DNA from: Combretum micranthum
Taxonomy: Eukaryota; Streptophyta; Magnoliopsida; Myrtales; Combretaceae
Assembly: GCA_024138025.1 (NCBI GenBank)
Contig: JAMXBD010000011.1
Coordinates: 2,653,501-2,717,500 of the forward strand
DNA length: 64,000 bases
Direction of reading: 5' to 3'
Shown: in pieces, positions 37,139 through 49,582 of the stretch
How positions within the stretch are numbered: the first letter of the stretch is position 1
Layout of the letters: each line of letters begins with the position of its first letter
Position numbers and translations under genes: made by a program
Notes under the pieces: model-generated
What the model saw: the letters and a program-made list of their open reading frames with translations, nothing else
What the model was told of the DNA's origin: nothing
Databases searched by the model: none

Positions 37139-37529
37139 TTTTAATTAAGAGTAAATTACAACGAAATATATCAACATTTGGGAGTAAACTCATTTAAGGT
37201 TTCAATATTTCGAGTGGTTAAAATGAGGAATCAATATTTGGTGATAAATTCGTTTAAGATATCAATATTTTAGGTGGTTAACAAGTGGTATTAACATTTT
37301 ATAAAGTAAGTAAAATAAGGACCATTAACAAAAATTAAGGAAACTTAATTGATAATTGAAAACTGATTGAAACGTTGATATCTTAAATGAACTTTACAAA
37401 TCATTGATACCTCTTTTAATTTATCTAGTGAAATGTTGATTTTTCTTTTAACCACTCAAAACGTAGATATTTTAAATGAACTCACCTTAAACGTTGATAT
37501 TTTCTACTATAATATACCTTTTTAATTAA
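37139..37529. mobile_element. MULE-type MITE, family 1, copy 2
   Basis: The element core is 37149-37519. The left arm starts GAGTAAATTACAACGAAATA and the right, reverse-complemented, AGGTATATTATAGTAGAAAAT; both continue 'atcaac(a/g)tttgggagtaa' style and 'gagtggttaaaa'. The flanks are a perfect 10-bp direct repeat, TTTTAATTAA, at 37139-37148 and 37520-37529, fitting the 9-10 bp duplications of Mutator-like elements. It is non-coding and related in sequence to 6582-6867 and 48084-48389. Confidence 0.85.
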
Positions 37530-40499
37530 ATTATTTTTGTGTAAACCTAGGAAAATTCCTATTTTATTTTAGTTGTTATATTGGATTAGGGCATTAAAGC
37601 TCTTACGACCCAAATAGGCCATTAAGATCCATTTGGGTATAAGCCTTATGGAATGGGCCTAATTAGAATATTAGACTAACTAAGTTAAGTCCATTATGGT
37701 CTATTATTCATCTTCTAATTACAGTTTATTTTCTTTTAATTTAAACTCAAATTGGATATAGGTAGTTTTTAATTGATTTTACGTTATCCTTTAGTAAGAG
37801 GCCCAATTTAGGTCTTAGACCCAAAGGTTAAATAATATCAATTGGATATTTTAGTCTAAGTCTAAATTAAAATATTTAAATTTTAGTCCATTACATATTT
37901 ATTTAGTGAAAAGCCTAATGAAGGTCTTGAGGGACCATGAAGATTAATGGATCCAATAAAGTTTTGGAATTTGATCCATTTATATGTTTTTTACTCATAG
38001 TCTATTTCTAATTTGATTTTAGAGAAGGCCAAAGGGGGTTTTGATCGATTCCACTTAAGTTATTTATTTATTTATTTATTTAATATTACACTATTATTTT
38101 TTAATTTAATTATTTATTTTAATTAATTTTAATATATGTATAAATATTTATGGCATCAATTGGTCTAAAGGGAAAATGTGATTTTTGATTGAAAAATGAC
38201 TAGGATCTATGAATGAGGAGTCGTTTTGCAAACTATATTAGTTGTAGTTAGGGTTTAATCGTTTCAGCCCATATTAGGTTAACTATATTTTGGCTTGTTA
38301 TTTTAAGGTTTACCCAACTTTTATTAATTTTAAACTAAGGGTCTAAGGTTATCAAAGTTCAAGAAAAGCTCATGATGAGAATTTCACCTACCTTAAGGTT
38401 TACCTTAAGTTAAATCTTATGGTTTTGAAGTTGAATTTTTCTATGCTTTTTGTTACCTATTTAAGACACTAGCTTTTTATTCATGATGCCAATGTCTTTA
38501 TTTGTTTCCTCCTAGATGTTGAAATAAAGAAGATAGAATAGAGAAGGGTGGTTAGAAATATGGCTTGGAGAATCTAAGATGATGTGCATAGAGAATATAT
38601 TGCTTGAGGTATTGGTTTTAACTCCCTATAAGGTCATTTTTCAGGATCTACACAACTCAACTTTCACTTTTGTTTGAGTTCCTACATACAGTTGGTAAAC
38701 ACCTTGCAAAGAACTAATTTGATGACTAAAACATCCCAATGTATATGAAGATATGTGATTGTGTGGTACTTGATGGTGGAAGGTTTTATACAATAATTTG
38801 TCATACTTTTAATAGATGAATTCTACATTAAATAGGGGGGGAGGGGAGGAATGGCTTTATTAGAAATATAAAACTGAAGAAAGATTTTTTTTTAATTTTA
38901 ATTTTTTTCTTTGGAATAATGCTTGGTAATTGCCCAATAATGGAGGGCCAATCACAGGCTCATAAATTACTCTTTGATAAATTGGTACAGAATAGATGTT
39001 GCATATGTTAGAGAAAAAAACTTGATCGAGAAATTGATAGAGAAATAGTTTAGAAGAGATGAGAAGTTGTAGGAAAAAAATAAAGAAAAGAGTAAGAACA
39101 AATGGAAAAGAGAGATCAATATTGTAGAGAGTCATTTCGGTGATTAGCTTTTGACCCAATTTAATACCATGGGCCGGTCTTCTAGGCTAGTGATAGAGCT
39201 TAAAAAATTGAGTCCAATAAGGATGCTATAGGGAGATTTGGCTTGGTAAGCTTGGGATAGAGATCATCGCACCTATTCATTCTGTTCTTGGCCTAATTTG
39301 GTTTTCTTATGTGCGAAAAGTAGACTCCAAAAATGTCTTCATGGATTAATTTAGGCTTCGTTTAGCTAAATTAGGGCTTATGTGGACTAAAATAAGCCTT
39401 CATCTTTCCTTTTTATTGAAAATGGGCATCTTTTATATGATAAAAGCTATCAAACCCATTTCTAGCCCAGCCCACTTCTATAAGAAAAGAAGGCTTCAAT
39501 TTTAGTCGCCAAATCCTTAGGAAAGATACAAAGGATAGTATCAGCTTCCAATATCTATAAATAAGAGGTTGGTCTTCTCATTTATGAATATTCAGTGCAT
39601 TGCTAAGATTAGAGTAACGTGGAAACTCTACCGAACATCTTTGAGAAAGATTAAAGCACTTATCTATGAAGAATGGGTTAAGAACGATCAAATCTATTTG
39701 ATTTGATCTTCTATCATACTCGCACACTCAAAAACTAGGTTTACCTATTTCTCCTCCACGCCTCTCTTGTGACATTCTACACGTGTTATTAGTTCAAAAC
39801 TTCTCTTAGGTCGACTGCCATGCCTATAGCACATGATGCAAATAATTTCAAGCAAAATTAGAGGAAAAAGAAGAATTTAAGCTAGAATTGGGAAATCAAA
39901 TGGAAAGTTAGTAAACTAAACTTGTCAAGCTTCAAGAGAAATGATCATGCCATACTTTATATGACATTTCATATACAAAATTTGTAATTTTTGTTGGACT
40001 TCTGGTTTATTTTGACACGTGTATTAACTTTTTGTTGGATTTTATATTGACTAGCTTCAATATAATGTTACATGTTTGGACTCATAACAATTCAATATAT
40101 CAGTACTTATGGTTTATTTTAATGAAAGTATTTGAGTGGACATTTAGTATTGTCTCATTCATTTTATATATATATAATCCGATTTGAAATTACGAAATGG
40201 AAAAAAAATTCTAATAAGCATACAATCAATTAAGATAGATTTAAGAGGAAAATTATGAATAAATAGGAGTTTCTATCATAATATTGTATTAAACAGTTAG
40301 AACTTATACATAAATAATTTTTTATTTGCATTAGTCATCAAAACTGAGATAGATTTGTGATGGATTTAGTAAATTAATAAATTAAATTTTAATTTACAAA
40401 AAAAATGAAAACAAATTTGCTATTGAAAAAAAGTTATCGTCCCTAAGTATGTTTGTTGTAAACTTTCACAATCTATTTACTACAGAATTTGTAAGTACT
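37530..40499. other. Probable old LTR-type DNA, no gene
   Basis: Repeated 'ggcccaatttaggtc' and 'gggcctaattag' motifs between 37560 and 38060, and a leader-like stretch with CTATAAATAAGAGG (about 39558) followed by a C/T-rich tract to 39780, resemble LTRs of plant gypsy elements. I could not find the matching second LTR, primer site or any coding part, so the nature is uncertain. The open frame at 38860-39159 is on the minus strand and low in complexity. Confidence 0.35.
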
Positions 40500-40639
40500 A
40501 GAGTGAACCTAAAATAAGTAATAATGATTTTTATGACAAAACTTGGTGATAGAATTTCTATTTCTGAAAGTCTTTTGTGACAACATTTCTACTTCTAGAG
40601 ACAAGAATTTTTGTCCCTATAAACCAATTTTCTTGTAAT
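40500..40639. repeat. CACTA-like element terminus, second copy
   Basis: It shares with 4640-4721 the order 'atgatttttatgacaaaac', 'gagacaagaatttttgtccct', 'ctataa' and the end TTTTCTTGTAAT (40628-40639). That two distant sites share the same end supports a mobile origin. The left end was not found. Confidence 0.45.
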
Positions 40640-42400
40640 AAATAAACATCAAACACATGCAAAATTGTCTCTTATATTCCTAATCACTTTATTCAATTAG
40701 GGTTGATTGCAATATAATCCATATAATTCTATCAAGCACAAACAAGCATAGTAATCCTAGAGTATCACTTACTTGGGCATGGTTGTAGTAAAGTTTAATC
40801 TAGGTTCTTGAAGATGAGAATACAATATCAATCAAGGAGATTAGATAAGCACTTAGGTATTGATACATGAAATTCACAAATTTAAAGTATTGATGTTGAT
40901 GGTGCAATGATGTTTTATCTCTTATTTGATAGCTTAGGTTTCATTTGGATTTGGCTTAAGTCCATCTAGTTAGAGCCCAAGTTATAAAGTGATAATAGAA
41001 TTTGGCTTATATTGTTCTACATGGCTGTAATATTTCAACCTCTGGTATTGGTTAGAATAATACAATCCTATAATTCATAGTAGATTATGAATTTCTAAGC
41101 ATCTTAGCTATAAGGGCACTTCTTGCTTATAAGAAGTTCAATACTTTCTTACCTTTAACTCTTGCTGAGCTAATTTTGAAATCGTGTTAATTTTTATTCT
41201 AGTTATATACATACATATTATTGGTGATTACTATAAGATAGCATCTTTCGCTATTTGCATATTTTTGGGTCTTATCTTCTATTTAAGGTCTTACCTATTC
41301 AGCTAGCAACATGTGAAGGGGATCTAATCATCTTTGTACAATATATAATCTGAGTCTTCATTTATTGTTAATACATTACATCTTATAAACATGATTAGGT
41401 ACATATATATACATAAAGGTACAATATAAGGAAAATTGTTTATAACACTACTCATATTTGTAAATCAAATAATTAGATTTATAAACTCGCTTAAGGGTAA
41501 GCAAATAATTCACTATGTTAGTAGTATGATACATTTTATTTTCAATTCTTTAACAAGCATAGGTGTGTATGGTAATTGTGCTAAAGGCTTATTGGTGTCC
41601 TGGGTTCATCTATGACTCCATTTGCATCTCATTCATATTATTATTTCTTGTTATAAGAGTTTTCATATCAAAATCATTTAATAGTTTGATTAAATAAAAT
41701 TTACATTTATTTAAGCGCATACACTCACCTAATCAAGGTATAATCATCAATATCTTATACTGGTTACATCTAAATTCTAAAGTCACATCTAAGACTCACA
41801 TTTAAGACTCACTTCTTTTATGAGAGGATACATTAACAGGGGATAAAGGCAGGCTAGGTGCACGTACTTTCAATTTATGGTAATTTACTCATCTTTAGAT
41901 TTTGGCAAATCAATGCTCATACATTCATAGTATGTGTAATTCGGTTCCTTTGTCAAATAATACTAGATAAAGACATTCATTTTAATGATAGGATAAAGAA
42001 AGGAAATCAACAAATATAAGTAATAACAAGTAAATTGCAATAGTAAAAAGAGAAGGGATAGAGAGATTAAGTTCATGATATAATGTAGAGTTCAGTTTGC
42101 CCATTAATCTCCATAAGTACACAAATGCCTCCCAGTTGAAGACTTCACAAGCACTTTATTTGCAATAATACTTTACTCCTTATGAGCTATACCACAAACA
42201 CAAAACACACATAAACAAATTCTCATAAGAGTTGTGCCTTTATAAAAGATTTCCTATCATATTAGGTACAACTCAATCACTTACTAAATCACACAAAAAT
42301 CTTAAAGTAATGTATTACGAAGATTTGCAAGTGAAGTAATTGTAAAGGAGCTTAATAAAATATAAATTTTATTATTTATATTTGGACTTAGATCGTGAGC
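40640..42400. other. AT-rich DNA, no gene seen
   Basis: I see no coding region, RNA gene or defined repeat here. Confidence 0.45.
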
Positions 42401-43503
42401 TAAGTGATAAGACCCAGCTAATCCAGTTTGGTTCTTGGAATGATCAATGGAGATTTAACATGGTGGGCTTGGAGTATGGCCCATTGGACTAGCTTATCCG
42501 TTATCCAACCTTTCTCAGTTTGACTCATGTTATCTTGGTTGTCTACTATCAACGTGATCCAACGAATAGTGTTAATGGCCAAGCTCTATAAATACCTCAA
42601 GTCCACCTCGATTGAGAAAAATTCAATAAAAACACCGAGATGATGTTGAATTTTTGACTCAAGAAATCAAACACTTGTTCATCGCTAGTAGTGGAGTTTG
42701 ATGCTTGATAACTTCTCCACCTATCACAAGTGCGCTTGAGACAATTGGGATTGCCTACTTCTCCTTCCAATTCCATCTTTCTCCCCTTATCATCGTTGAT
42801 GTGTGTTACTCCTCGCAGGTCACGTGTAGCACGATACTCATGTAGCACAACGTGTCATCGTATGTTACTACTCTGATCAAATTCATGCATCTACAATAAC
42901 AATCGGCATTACTTTGCTCACTATCTCACAAGATATAATAAAAGGAGTAATGAGCAATATTAAGCAAGAATTATTATGAGAGAATTAAATGCAACTTTAT
43001 TGGATCAATTAACTTTTTAAAATGTGCTGAAAGTCCTTTACTTATGGCTTCTCCAAACAATTTGGCCATTGGAAATTTCCCTAAAATTTTCCTTTGCATT
43101 AAATGCTTTAATGGCTATTTTTTATCAACTAGTGTCCAAACACCACAAGACAGCATCCATATGCCACTTATAAAAAATCAACACAAAAGATTATGAGCCT
43201 AACATCAAGTTACTACTCCTTTGCATCCTGACACTAGCCCACTACACCATGATCAGACTTGTGGTCATGCTAGTGTCTGAACGCTATGCATGAGGAATGT
43301 CTAACGTCTAGATGCTACCTAAAATATAGTTAGATCTTGCAACATTACTTGCACACTCATAAACAACACATAATTTGTGCAAACTTAAGCATATCAAATC
43401 GCAAATACTTTTTGTTGATTAAAAATAACTTTAACTTTATTAATTGAGTAATTGTGCAATATATTTCCTCATCAAAATTTATTTTTAAACTATTAGTTCA
43501 GTA
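42401..43503 (-). repeat. Probable 3' LTR region of a SIRE-like relic
   Basis: On the minus strand, sequence just left of 43503 ('ttttgatgaggaaatatattg') matches the start of element B's LTR ('ttttgatgagataaataatg'), and the purine tract GGGGGAAA beside it matches B's. The LTR therefore begins near 43503 and runs leftwards. Its far end is not defined; the segment 42540-42900 may or may not belong to it. Confidence 0.4.
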
Positions 43504-45114
43504 ATTTCCCCCTTTTGATGGGGACAACCATTGCACAATTAACTCTTCCTCAACACAACACTCATCTCAATTAAGCATCTAAGTTAGAGTAAAATTTGAC
43601 AAATAAGTTCAAAGTTTAATGCTTAACTAGAGGGAATAAAAGTTATACTTAAAGGACAAAACAAGCATGCACACACACACACACATGTTAATTGTGCAAC
43701 CAACATTTCTCCTCTCATAGGCTCATCAAAAAGATAAAAGTACTCCAAGCCAGATAAAGGGAAACAAACACAAAACATGCATGATTTTCACCTAACATCT
43801 AAGCACCACAAGCCCATCATTCGAACACTACATGACATATTCATCCAATGACAATAGCAACAAGCTTATTTATTAAATGCACATATCCTCAATCATCAAA
43901 TACATAGAGTAAGTTCATATTGCAATTCTAAACATGTAAAGCCATGCCAAACATGCATATTCTAACATACTATAAAAATGTGCATTTCATGGTCAAAAGT
44001 GCATGAATTTTTTTCAAAAAGAAAAGAAAAATGTAACAATTTTCCTAAATCATTCCCTCATGCATGTTTGTTTATTCATAAGAATTTAATATGTAACATT
44101 AAGTATGAAAAAACATTGTTTAAGCACTATACTCAGAATAAAACTAATTCCATGTATTTGAAGCCTCATTTTAACATGTTTTAGCTCTATTTACGTACAA
44201 AGATCATAAAATCACCTTGCATATTAAGACATATCAACACATCATTATCAAGAGCATAAAACAAAAAACTTTAGCAAATAGGGACAAGACCTCTCTTGAT
44301 GCCCTTAAAGTGCCTTAAGGATACCTATAAAACTAAATTTTATCTTTTTAGTACTCATTTGTGCTTGGGTCATTTGGGTTAGTGATAACAAGTATTTCTC
44401 TATTAGGAACTCAAGCAAACTTGCTCTTATGATTAAAATGCATATTTTTCTTTATTGGATAATTATGTGCAATATGACCAGCATCACTATGATAGTTGCA
44501 AGTTTCATGTGTAGCTCTCCTAAATGAGTCTTATGCGACTTGAAATTATTGTTTTTGTAATAACCAATTCCACACTTATTTGAATCACACTTTTGCTTTC
44601 CAAGAAGTGTATTCAAATTCAATTCACTATCGGTGATTTTAAGATAGCATTTTCAATTTTTAGTTCCTTTAGCTCTTTTATGTAAGCATCATTAAAAACA
44701 TTTGCTTTATCATTCTTTTTAATGTTTTGTTTTCAATACTAAGCAAGTCATTATCAATTTTCAATTTTTCATTTATTTTGCATAAATCATCGTTCTTATT
44801 TTTCAACTTCTCATTTTCTAATTTTAAATATTCATTTTTTCACATAATTTCTCATTTTCAACTTTTAGTTCATCATGCTCATTTCTAAAATCATTAAGTA
44901 CATATCCTAATTTTTTCATCATAGACTTCAAAATGTTATTTTTCTTGCGCTTTTTAACTAATTTATTACATAACTTGTCATACATTTCAATGAATTCACC
45001 ACAATATATATTGAAAGAAGTAGAGCATACCCCATCATCTAGTGTGGCAAAGCACACATCAACATCTTCACCATTATAATTAACAAGGAAAAAAAATGAT
45101 TTGGTACAGTCCAT
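43504..45114 (-). pseudogene. SIRE-like copia relic: gag fragment with pol lost
   Basis: On the minus strand, 45114-44824 encodes a 96-residue Glu/Lys-rich coiled coil (IEMYDKLCNKLVKKRKK, then ELKVENEKL), and 44830-44270 encodes frame-broken text with KCDSNKCGIGYYKNNNF and HKTHLGELHMKLA. These line up with KYKNGYSKDGTYKSYKTHF of element B's Gag. After a linker the sequence reaches 'ccccatcaaaaggggg' at about 43504-43521, the polypurine tract. Protease, integrase and RT are all missing between the Gag tail and the tract, so this is a deletion derivative. The 5' part beyond 45114 is not recognised. Confidence 0.65.
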
Positions 45115-45639
45115 TCTTAAAATATTATAAATACATTCTATTAAAAATTTTCAATTACATATTTTTATCATCAATATAAATATAAATAATAATATTTGAA
45201 AATAATTATTTACTTAAATAAATATGTAAAGCTTATAGTAGGGGAGATATTTCATCCATCATAAAATCATAAGCATGCTAAACTATAATAAAATACTAGA
45301 CTTGATAAAATAAAAATATGTTATCTTAATATAAGGCACAAATTTTTAATTTGTTGTGTACTTTTAGTTAACACACTATCAATTATAAGTCAATAATTAA
45401 CTTAGTAATAGAAGTGGATTAATTAGCAGTATATAAAAAACAAAGAATGTTTAAAATACTAGAGGATGAAATTTAAAAATTATCTTATTTGTAGACACAC
45501 ACATTACTACAATTGAAATATGATATGATCATTCTAATTTTTATTCATGAATAATATATATCTAAATAAAAAAATTTAAAAATAATTGAAAATTTTTAAT
45601 AAAACAATTAAAAGAAAGAAAATGATATGTTTGATTTGT

Positions 45640-45818
45640 CCTTAAATATGTAAAATGGTTTGATTCAATTGGAACCATGTGATTTGGTTTAGAGGCTTAA
45701 ACTGAACCATGAATCATTTACTATTCATCGAACCACAAATCAAGTTGTTTTGGAAAAAAAACCAAAATTTTAGTTCAATTCGATTCGTAATTCAGATGGT
45801 TTTTTTGCACAGCCTCAG
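45640..45818. repeat. hAT-type repeat end
   Basis: It is rich in 'tggtttgattcaattgg' and 'aaccacaaatcaagttg' motifs and ends TTTTTTTGCACAGCCTCA, a mutated TTTTTGCCCACCCCTA end as seen intact at 6325-6340. Confidence 0.35.
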
Positions 45819-46970
45819 TGAGATGTTAGGTTAATTTTCTTCTTCGTTCTCTTTCCTTTTTCTTTTTGATTCTCTCTCTCTCTCTCTCTCTCATTGTATC
45901 TTATGCACATGTAGACAAATGGAGACAACAGAGTTAAATGAAGCAATATAAGTAGTCATAAAAATTTAATGAAGTAATAAATCGAATTTTCATTGTTCAT
46001 TATTCAAATACCTAATTGCATTTTTTTCATAATGTTTGGGTATCAAATTCAAAAATTTTCCTAATATATTCAAAAGAAATCCTTCATTAAATAACTCAAT
46101 TCCCAAAATGCATAAACATAATGGTTTTATGTAATTTAGTGCTATTGCTTTTGCATATCTTTAGTGTAGGTTTTTATAAAAGACTTGAGTACTCTTTTAA
46201 CTTCATTTTTTTCCTTTTTTTTTTTTTCTTTTTTGTGATAACATTGTGTATGGTATCTAAACTTTGATGATATTTTTCATTTTACTGTCTTAACTTTGGA
46301 ATTTCTAATACTTGTTCCAGTTGAATTTTTTAAGGTTTTCTACACTACTTATATTTACTCTATATAGATTTGTCTATCAAGCTATTTGTTTTTTATATCA
46401 TAAACTTTCACATGTTCTAAGTAGTTATTCTAATGAAAGTATTCTATTTAATATATGGTTTTTCTAACAAATGTGAGTACTATATGTGTTTACTTTATCT
46501 AACGAGATATCTTTTACGTTATGCATAATTTATTAAGAATTCAAATGTATTAACATGGAGAATCGAACACGGTACCTTAAGGATGAGAACCTGCATCAGA
46601 TGCCACTAAGCTAGAAGGTCATTGGCACTTATAAAATTAATAGGTCTTAGAATCATCCATGTAGAGCAAGTTTAATTAAATTTATGATTAGTTTTAAGAG
46701 ACTAAATAGATATATCGAAATCACTAAGCACATTACTAATTGATTTTATTATATACTGATTTTGTAATAGAGAAGCTGGGATTTGCTTCTCTTATAGGGT
46801 TTACCTTCCATAAGAATGGGTTCAAGTGCTCTAAATTCAATCAAAATCCTTTTCTTAGCCCGCACAAAGTATTCATACAAGATTAAGTTGAAATCATTTT
46901 AGCCACAATCACTCAGGGGAATCAAGATCATTCGAACGCTTAAGCATTATTTGCATACAATTGATTACAG

Positions 46971-47036
46971 ATGATGATGATGATGATCATAATAATAATA
47001 ATAATAAATAATAATATAATATAATAATAATAATAA
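46971..47036. repeat. (GAT)n / (AAT)n microsatellite
   Basis: A run of GAT triplets passes into AAT/ATA triplets. It is simple sequence with no coding meaning. Confidence 0.9.
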
Positions 47037-47123
47037 ATCAACTCATTTAAACTATACTCTACGATCAAGCAACAAGCTTCTAAATATATGTTTGTCAAAT
47101 TATATCACTCATAATATAAAAAA

Positions 47124-47491
47124 GGGTTAATGATAAAAATAGTACTTCAACTTTCGCAAAAAGAACAGTTTGATACCTAAAGTTTGATTTTGATCAATTT
47201 GATATATGAATAAAGTTTTCGTTAAATTTTTTCATACCCAAAGTTTGGTTTTGATAATTTTTGTATCTAAATAAAGTTTTCGTTGACTTGTTACATACCT
47301 AAATAAAGTGAAATGAAGTATGAAAAAAGTCCATAAAAAGCTTGTTTAGGAACCAAAATTGTCAAAACAAAACTGTATGTACGAAAAAAGTCATCAAAAA
47401 TTTATTTGGGTGACAAATTATTCAAAACCAAACTTTAGGTACTTAATCTTTTTTTTGCGAAAGTTCATGTACCCTTTTTGTCATTATTCCT
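47124..47491. mobile_element. Foldback MITE with long inverted repeats, family 3
   Basis: The left arm starts GGGTTAATGATAAAAATAG and passes through 'caactttcgcaaaaag'; the right arm, reverse-complemented, starts GGAATAATGACAAAAAGG and passes through 'gaactttcgcaaaaaa'. The arms pair for well over 80 bases. Flanks TATAAAAAA and TTTTAAAAA are a poor match, so the duplication is uncertain. It is non-coding. The start resembles common plant Mutator-type MITEs. Confidence 0.7.
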
Positions 47492-48074
47492 TTTAAAAAC
47501 CATTAGTTGACCAATTTAACATTCCAAATTCCAATTATTGACATAGTCAATTTTAGAAATTTACGCTTGTAGGATTGGGGATCTTAATTAGACTTATTAC
47601 TTCTCCATAATTTATATTGGACATCAAAACTTCTTCACTCAACTCAATTATGCATCTTGTCCTACCTATCCTAGTTCAAGGAAGACTTCGGTGATAATAG
47701 GGGCAAATAACAAATTTAACCAATTTCACTATTGGCTAATATACTCACATATTTCAAAGTCTTATAATTAACATGGACAACTCCAAGTGGTTTATAGGTT
47801 CATGCACGTAAGGATTCATTTTAAAATCAAAATTTCATCTTAACAAATCATATAAATTCTTAGACATGTATTAGCTCAAAGACTAAAGTTTGGTATGATT
47901 ATAGAATCATTAGAGTTATAGCCCTTAACAATACATTCCCCTCACCCCTCCATGAAGAATGAATAATAGTTACCCACCATCGTCCTTAAAGAAGTCTTGA
48001 ATCTTTTTTTACCTTATTTATCCTAGGCATCATAGAAATGTCCAATTGCACATATAGCAAGTTTTGAGATATGT

Positions 48075-48398
48075 TAAGTTATCAAGGTATATTACACTGA
48101 AAAAGTCATAATGTTTAGAGATAAGTTCATTTGAGATCACAACGTTTCGAGTAGTTCATTTGCAGTTACAACATTTAGGAAAGTGAATCAGTTAAGATCA
48201 TCATTGATAAGTGTCATAACATGGCGGATCTTTTGATTTTTAATTAAATTTTTCTTCTATTGGTATTTGTCAATGGTGACCTTAATTGACCCATTTCTCT
48301 AAACGTTATGACATCAAATGAACCACTTGAAATATTGTCATTTCAAATAAACTTAACCCAAGCATTGTGACATCCCAGTGTATTGAGCCTAAGTTACC
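48075..48398. mobile_element. MULE-type MITE, family 1, copy 3
   Basis: The element core is 48084-48389. The left arm has GGTATATTACACTGAAAAAG and the right, reverse-complemented, GGCTCAATACACTGGGATG; both continue with 'aatgtttagag' or 'aatgcttgggt' and 'ttcatttga'. The flanks TAAGTTATC (48075-48083) and TAAGTTACC (48390-48398) are a 9-bp duplication with one mismatch. It is non-coding, with siblings at 6582 and 37149. Confidence 0.8.
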
Positions 48399-49020
48399 AC
48401 GACTTGATTCTTTAATCGCTTAATTTTCATGTAAACACAAACTTGTTATTTCTTTATCCTTTTATATGTTCGACATATGAAGAAGAATTAGTAATAGATG
48501 AGGAGATTGGGAATTTAATATGTGATTTATACACTAAAAAGTGAAATATGGTGTTGAGAAAGTCGACAAGAAAACAAATTTATTTTATATGTCTCTATTA
48601 TACCCAATTAAATCAAATCAATTAAATTACAAGGTGACTTCCCAATTGCATATATGAGGTCTTTGTTAATAAAATAAATGAACCGCTACTGATTCATCAA
48701 TACTAAACATATACTCATATGATGCTTCTAAGATGTCACTTACCACTAAAAAGAGCTGTGGAAAAAAAAAAAAAGGTTGGAAGAATTCATATTGTTTTTT
48801 GTATATTCATCTTAAAAATATAGAAAATAATAGTGTATAAACAACCTTTTTCTTTTTTTATCAACTCTATATTTTGTAAAATACAAATAGTTAAATCTAC
48901 ATTATCATGAGAGTACAAGACTATATACTATTAATAAACGTTGTGCTCATAGGGTCTTTACAGAAATCAAACAACTTAATTTAGAATTTTAGAGAAAGCT
49001 TTTGAGAGATGGAAGCTACA
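48399..49020. other. AT-rich DNA, no gene seen
   Basis: I see nothing coding between the MITE and the Cassandra element. Confidence 0.5.
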
Positions 49021-49582
49021 TTCCATGAAACGCCTTGGGACTCCATCTACCAAGGTATTATCTGCTTTGGTCACACGCTGTACGGTTTTGTCCTTTGGTG
49101 CCAGCGCTTCCTAGGAATGTACCCATCCCATGATTCCTTTGCCCAGAGCACACTTAACTTTGGAGTTCCGTCGAACTTTAAGCCATTATACTAAAAGATG
49201 TCTCTATGATTAGAGTTTCATCATCTATATTTAAGAGATATTACATACTCTCCCACTTATAGAACTAACGTCTTTGTCATTTTCATTACACAGGTCTAGA
49301 ATCACACCAAGTAGGGATGACACTCCTCTACTTCCAGCTGGTATATTGCCCTGATACCACCTAAACTCTTCAGAACTCCACCTATAGAGGTGTTGTTCGC
49401 TTTAGCCACACGTATGATTTTGTTCTCTAGTGCCAGCACTTCCTAAGATGTCACCTATCTTAGGATTGCTCTATTCAAAGCACATTTAACTTTGGATTTT
49501 TTACGAACTCTAAGTCATTACACTAAAAGATATCTCTTTGATTAGAGTTTCACCATCTATATTTAAGGGGTATCACATTCCA
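49021..49582 (-). mobile_element. Cassandra TRIM retrotransposon, complete, with 5-bp duplication
   Basis: The element (49026-49577) is on the minus strand. Its 5' LTR (49360-49577) and 3' LTR (49026-49245) are about 220 bp each and begin, on the minus strand, TGTGATACCCCTTAAATATAG and TGTAATATCTCTTAAATATAG. Each has a 5S-rRNA-like middle: on the plus strand 'cttcctaggaatgtacccatc' and 'gcacacttaactttggagttc', which are the reverse of 5S positions with the internal promoter region. The primer site TGGTATCAGGGC (49359-49348) and a purine tract (49258-49246) lie between. The target duplication TTCCA is exact at 49021-49025 and 49578-49582. There is no protein; the 61-codon frame at 49009-49194 is a shadow of the 5S-like part. 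Confidence 0.92.

Larger units (their letters stand above)
45115..47123. other. AT-rich DNA with repeat fragments, no gene
   Basis: It holds a hAT-type repeat piece (about 45640-45818, ending in a mutated TTTTTTTGCACAGCCTCA), a (CT)n run at 45871-45892, MITE half-arms near 46020-46320, and a GAT/AAT microsatellite at 46971-47036. No gene is supported. Confidence 0.5.

Noticed and set aside
39540..39790. Possible LTR promoter and primer site around CTATAAATAAGAGG
   Set aside because: The following sequence does not clearly match a known tRNA primer site, and no coding part follows.
42597..42848. 83-codon minus-strand frame
   Set aside because: No recognisable domain; it lies in probable LTR-type DNA.
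49009..49194. Plus-strand frame MEATFHETPWDSIYQG
   Set aside because: It reads through the 5S-like part of a minus-strand Cassandra LTR.
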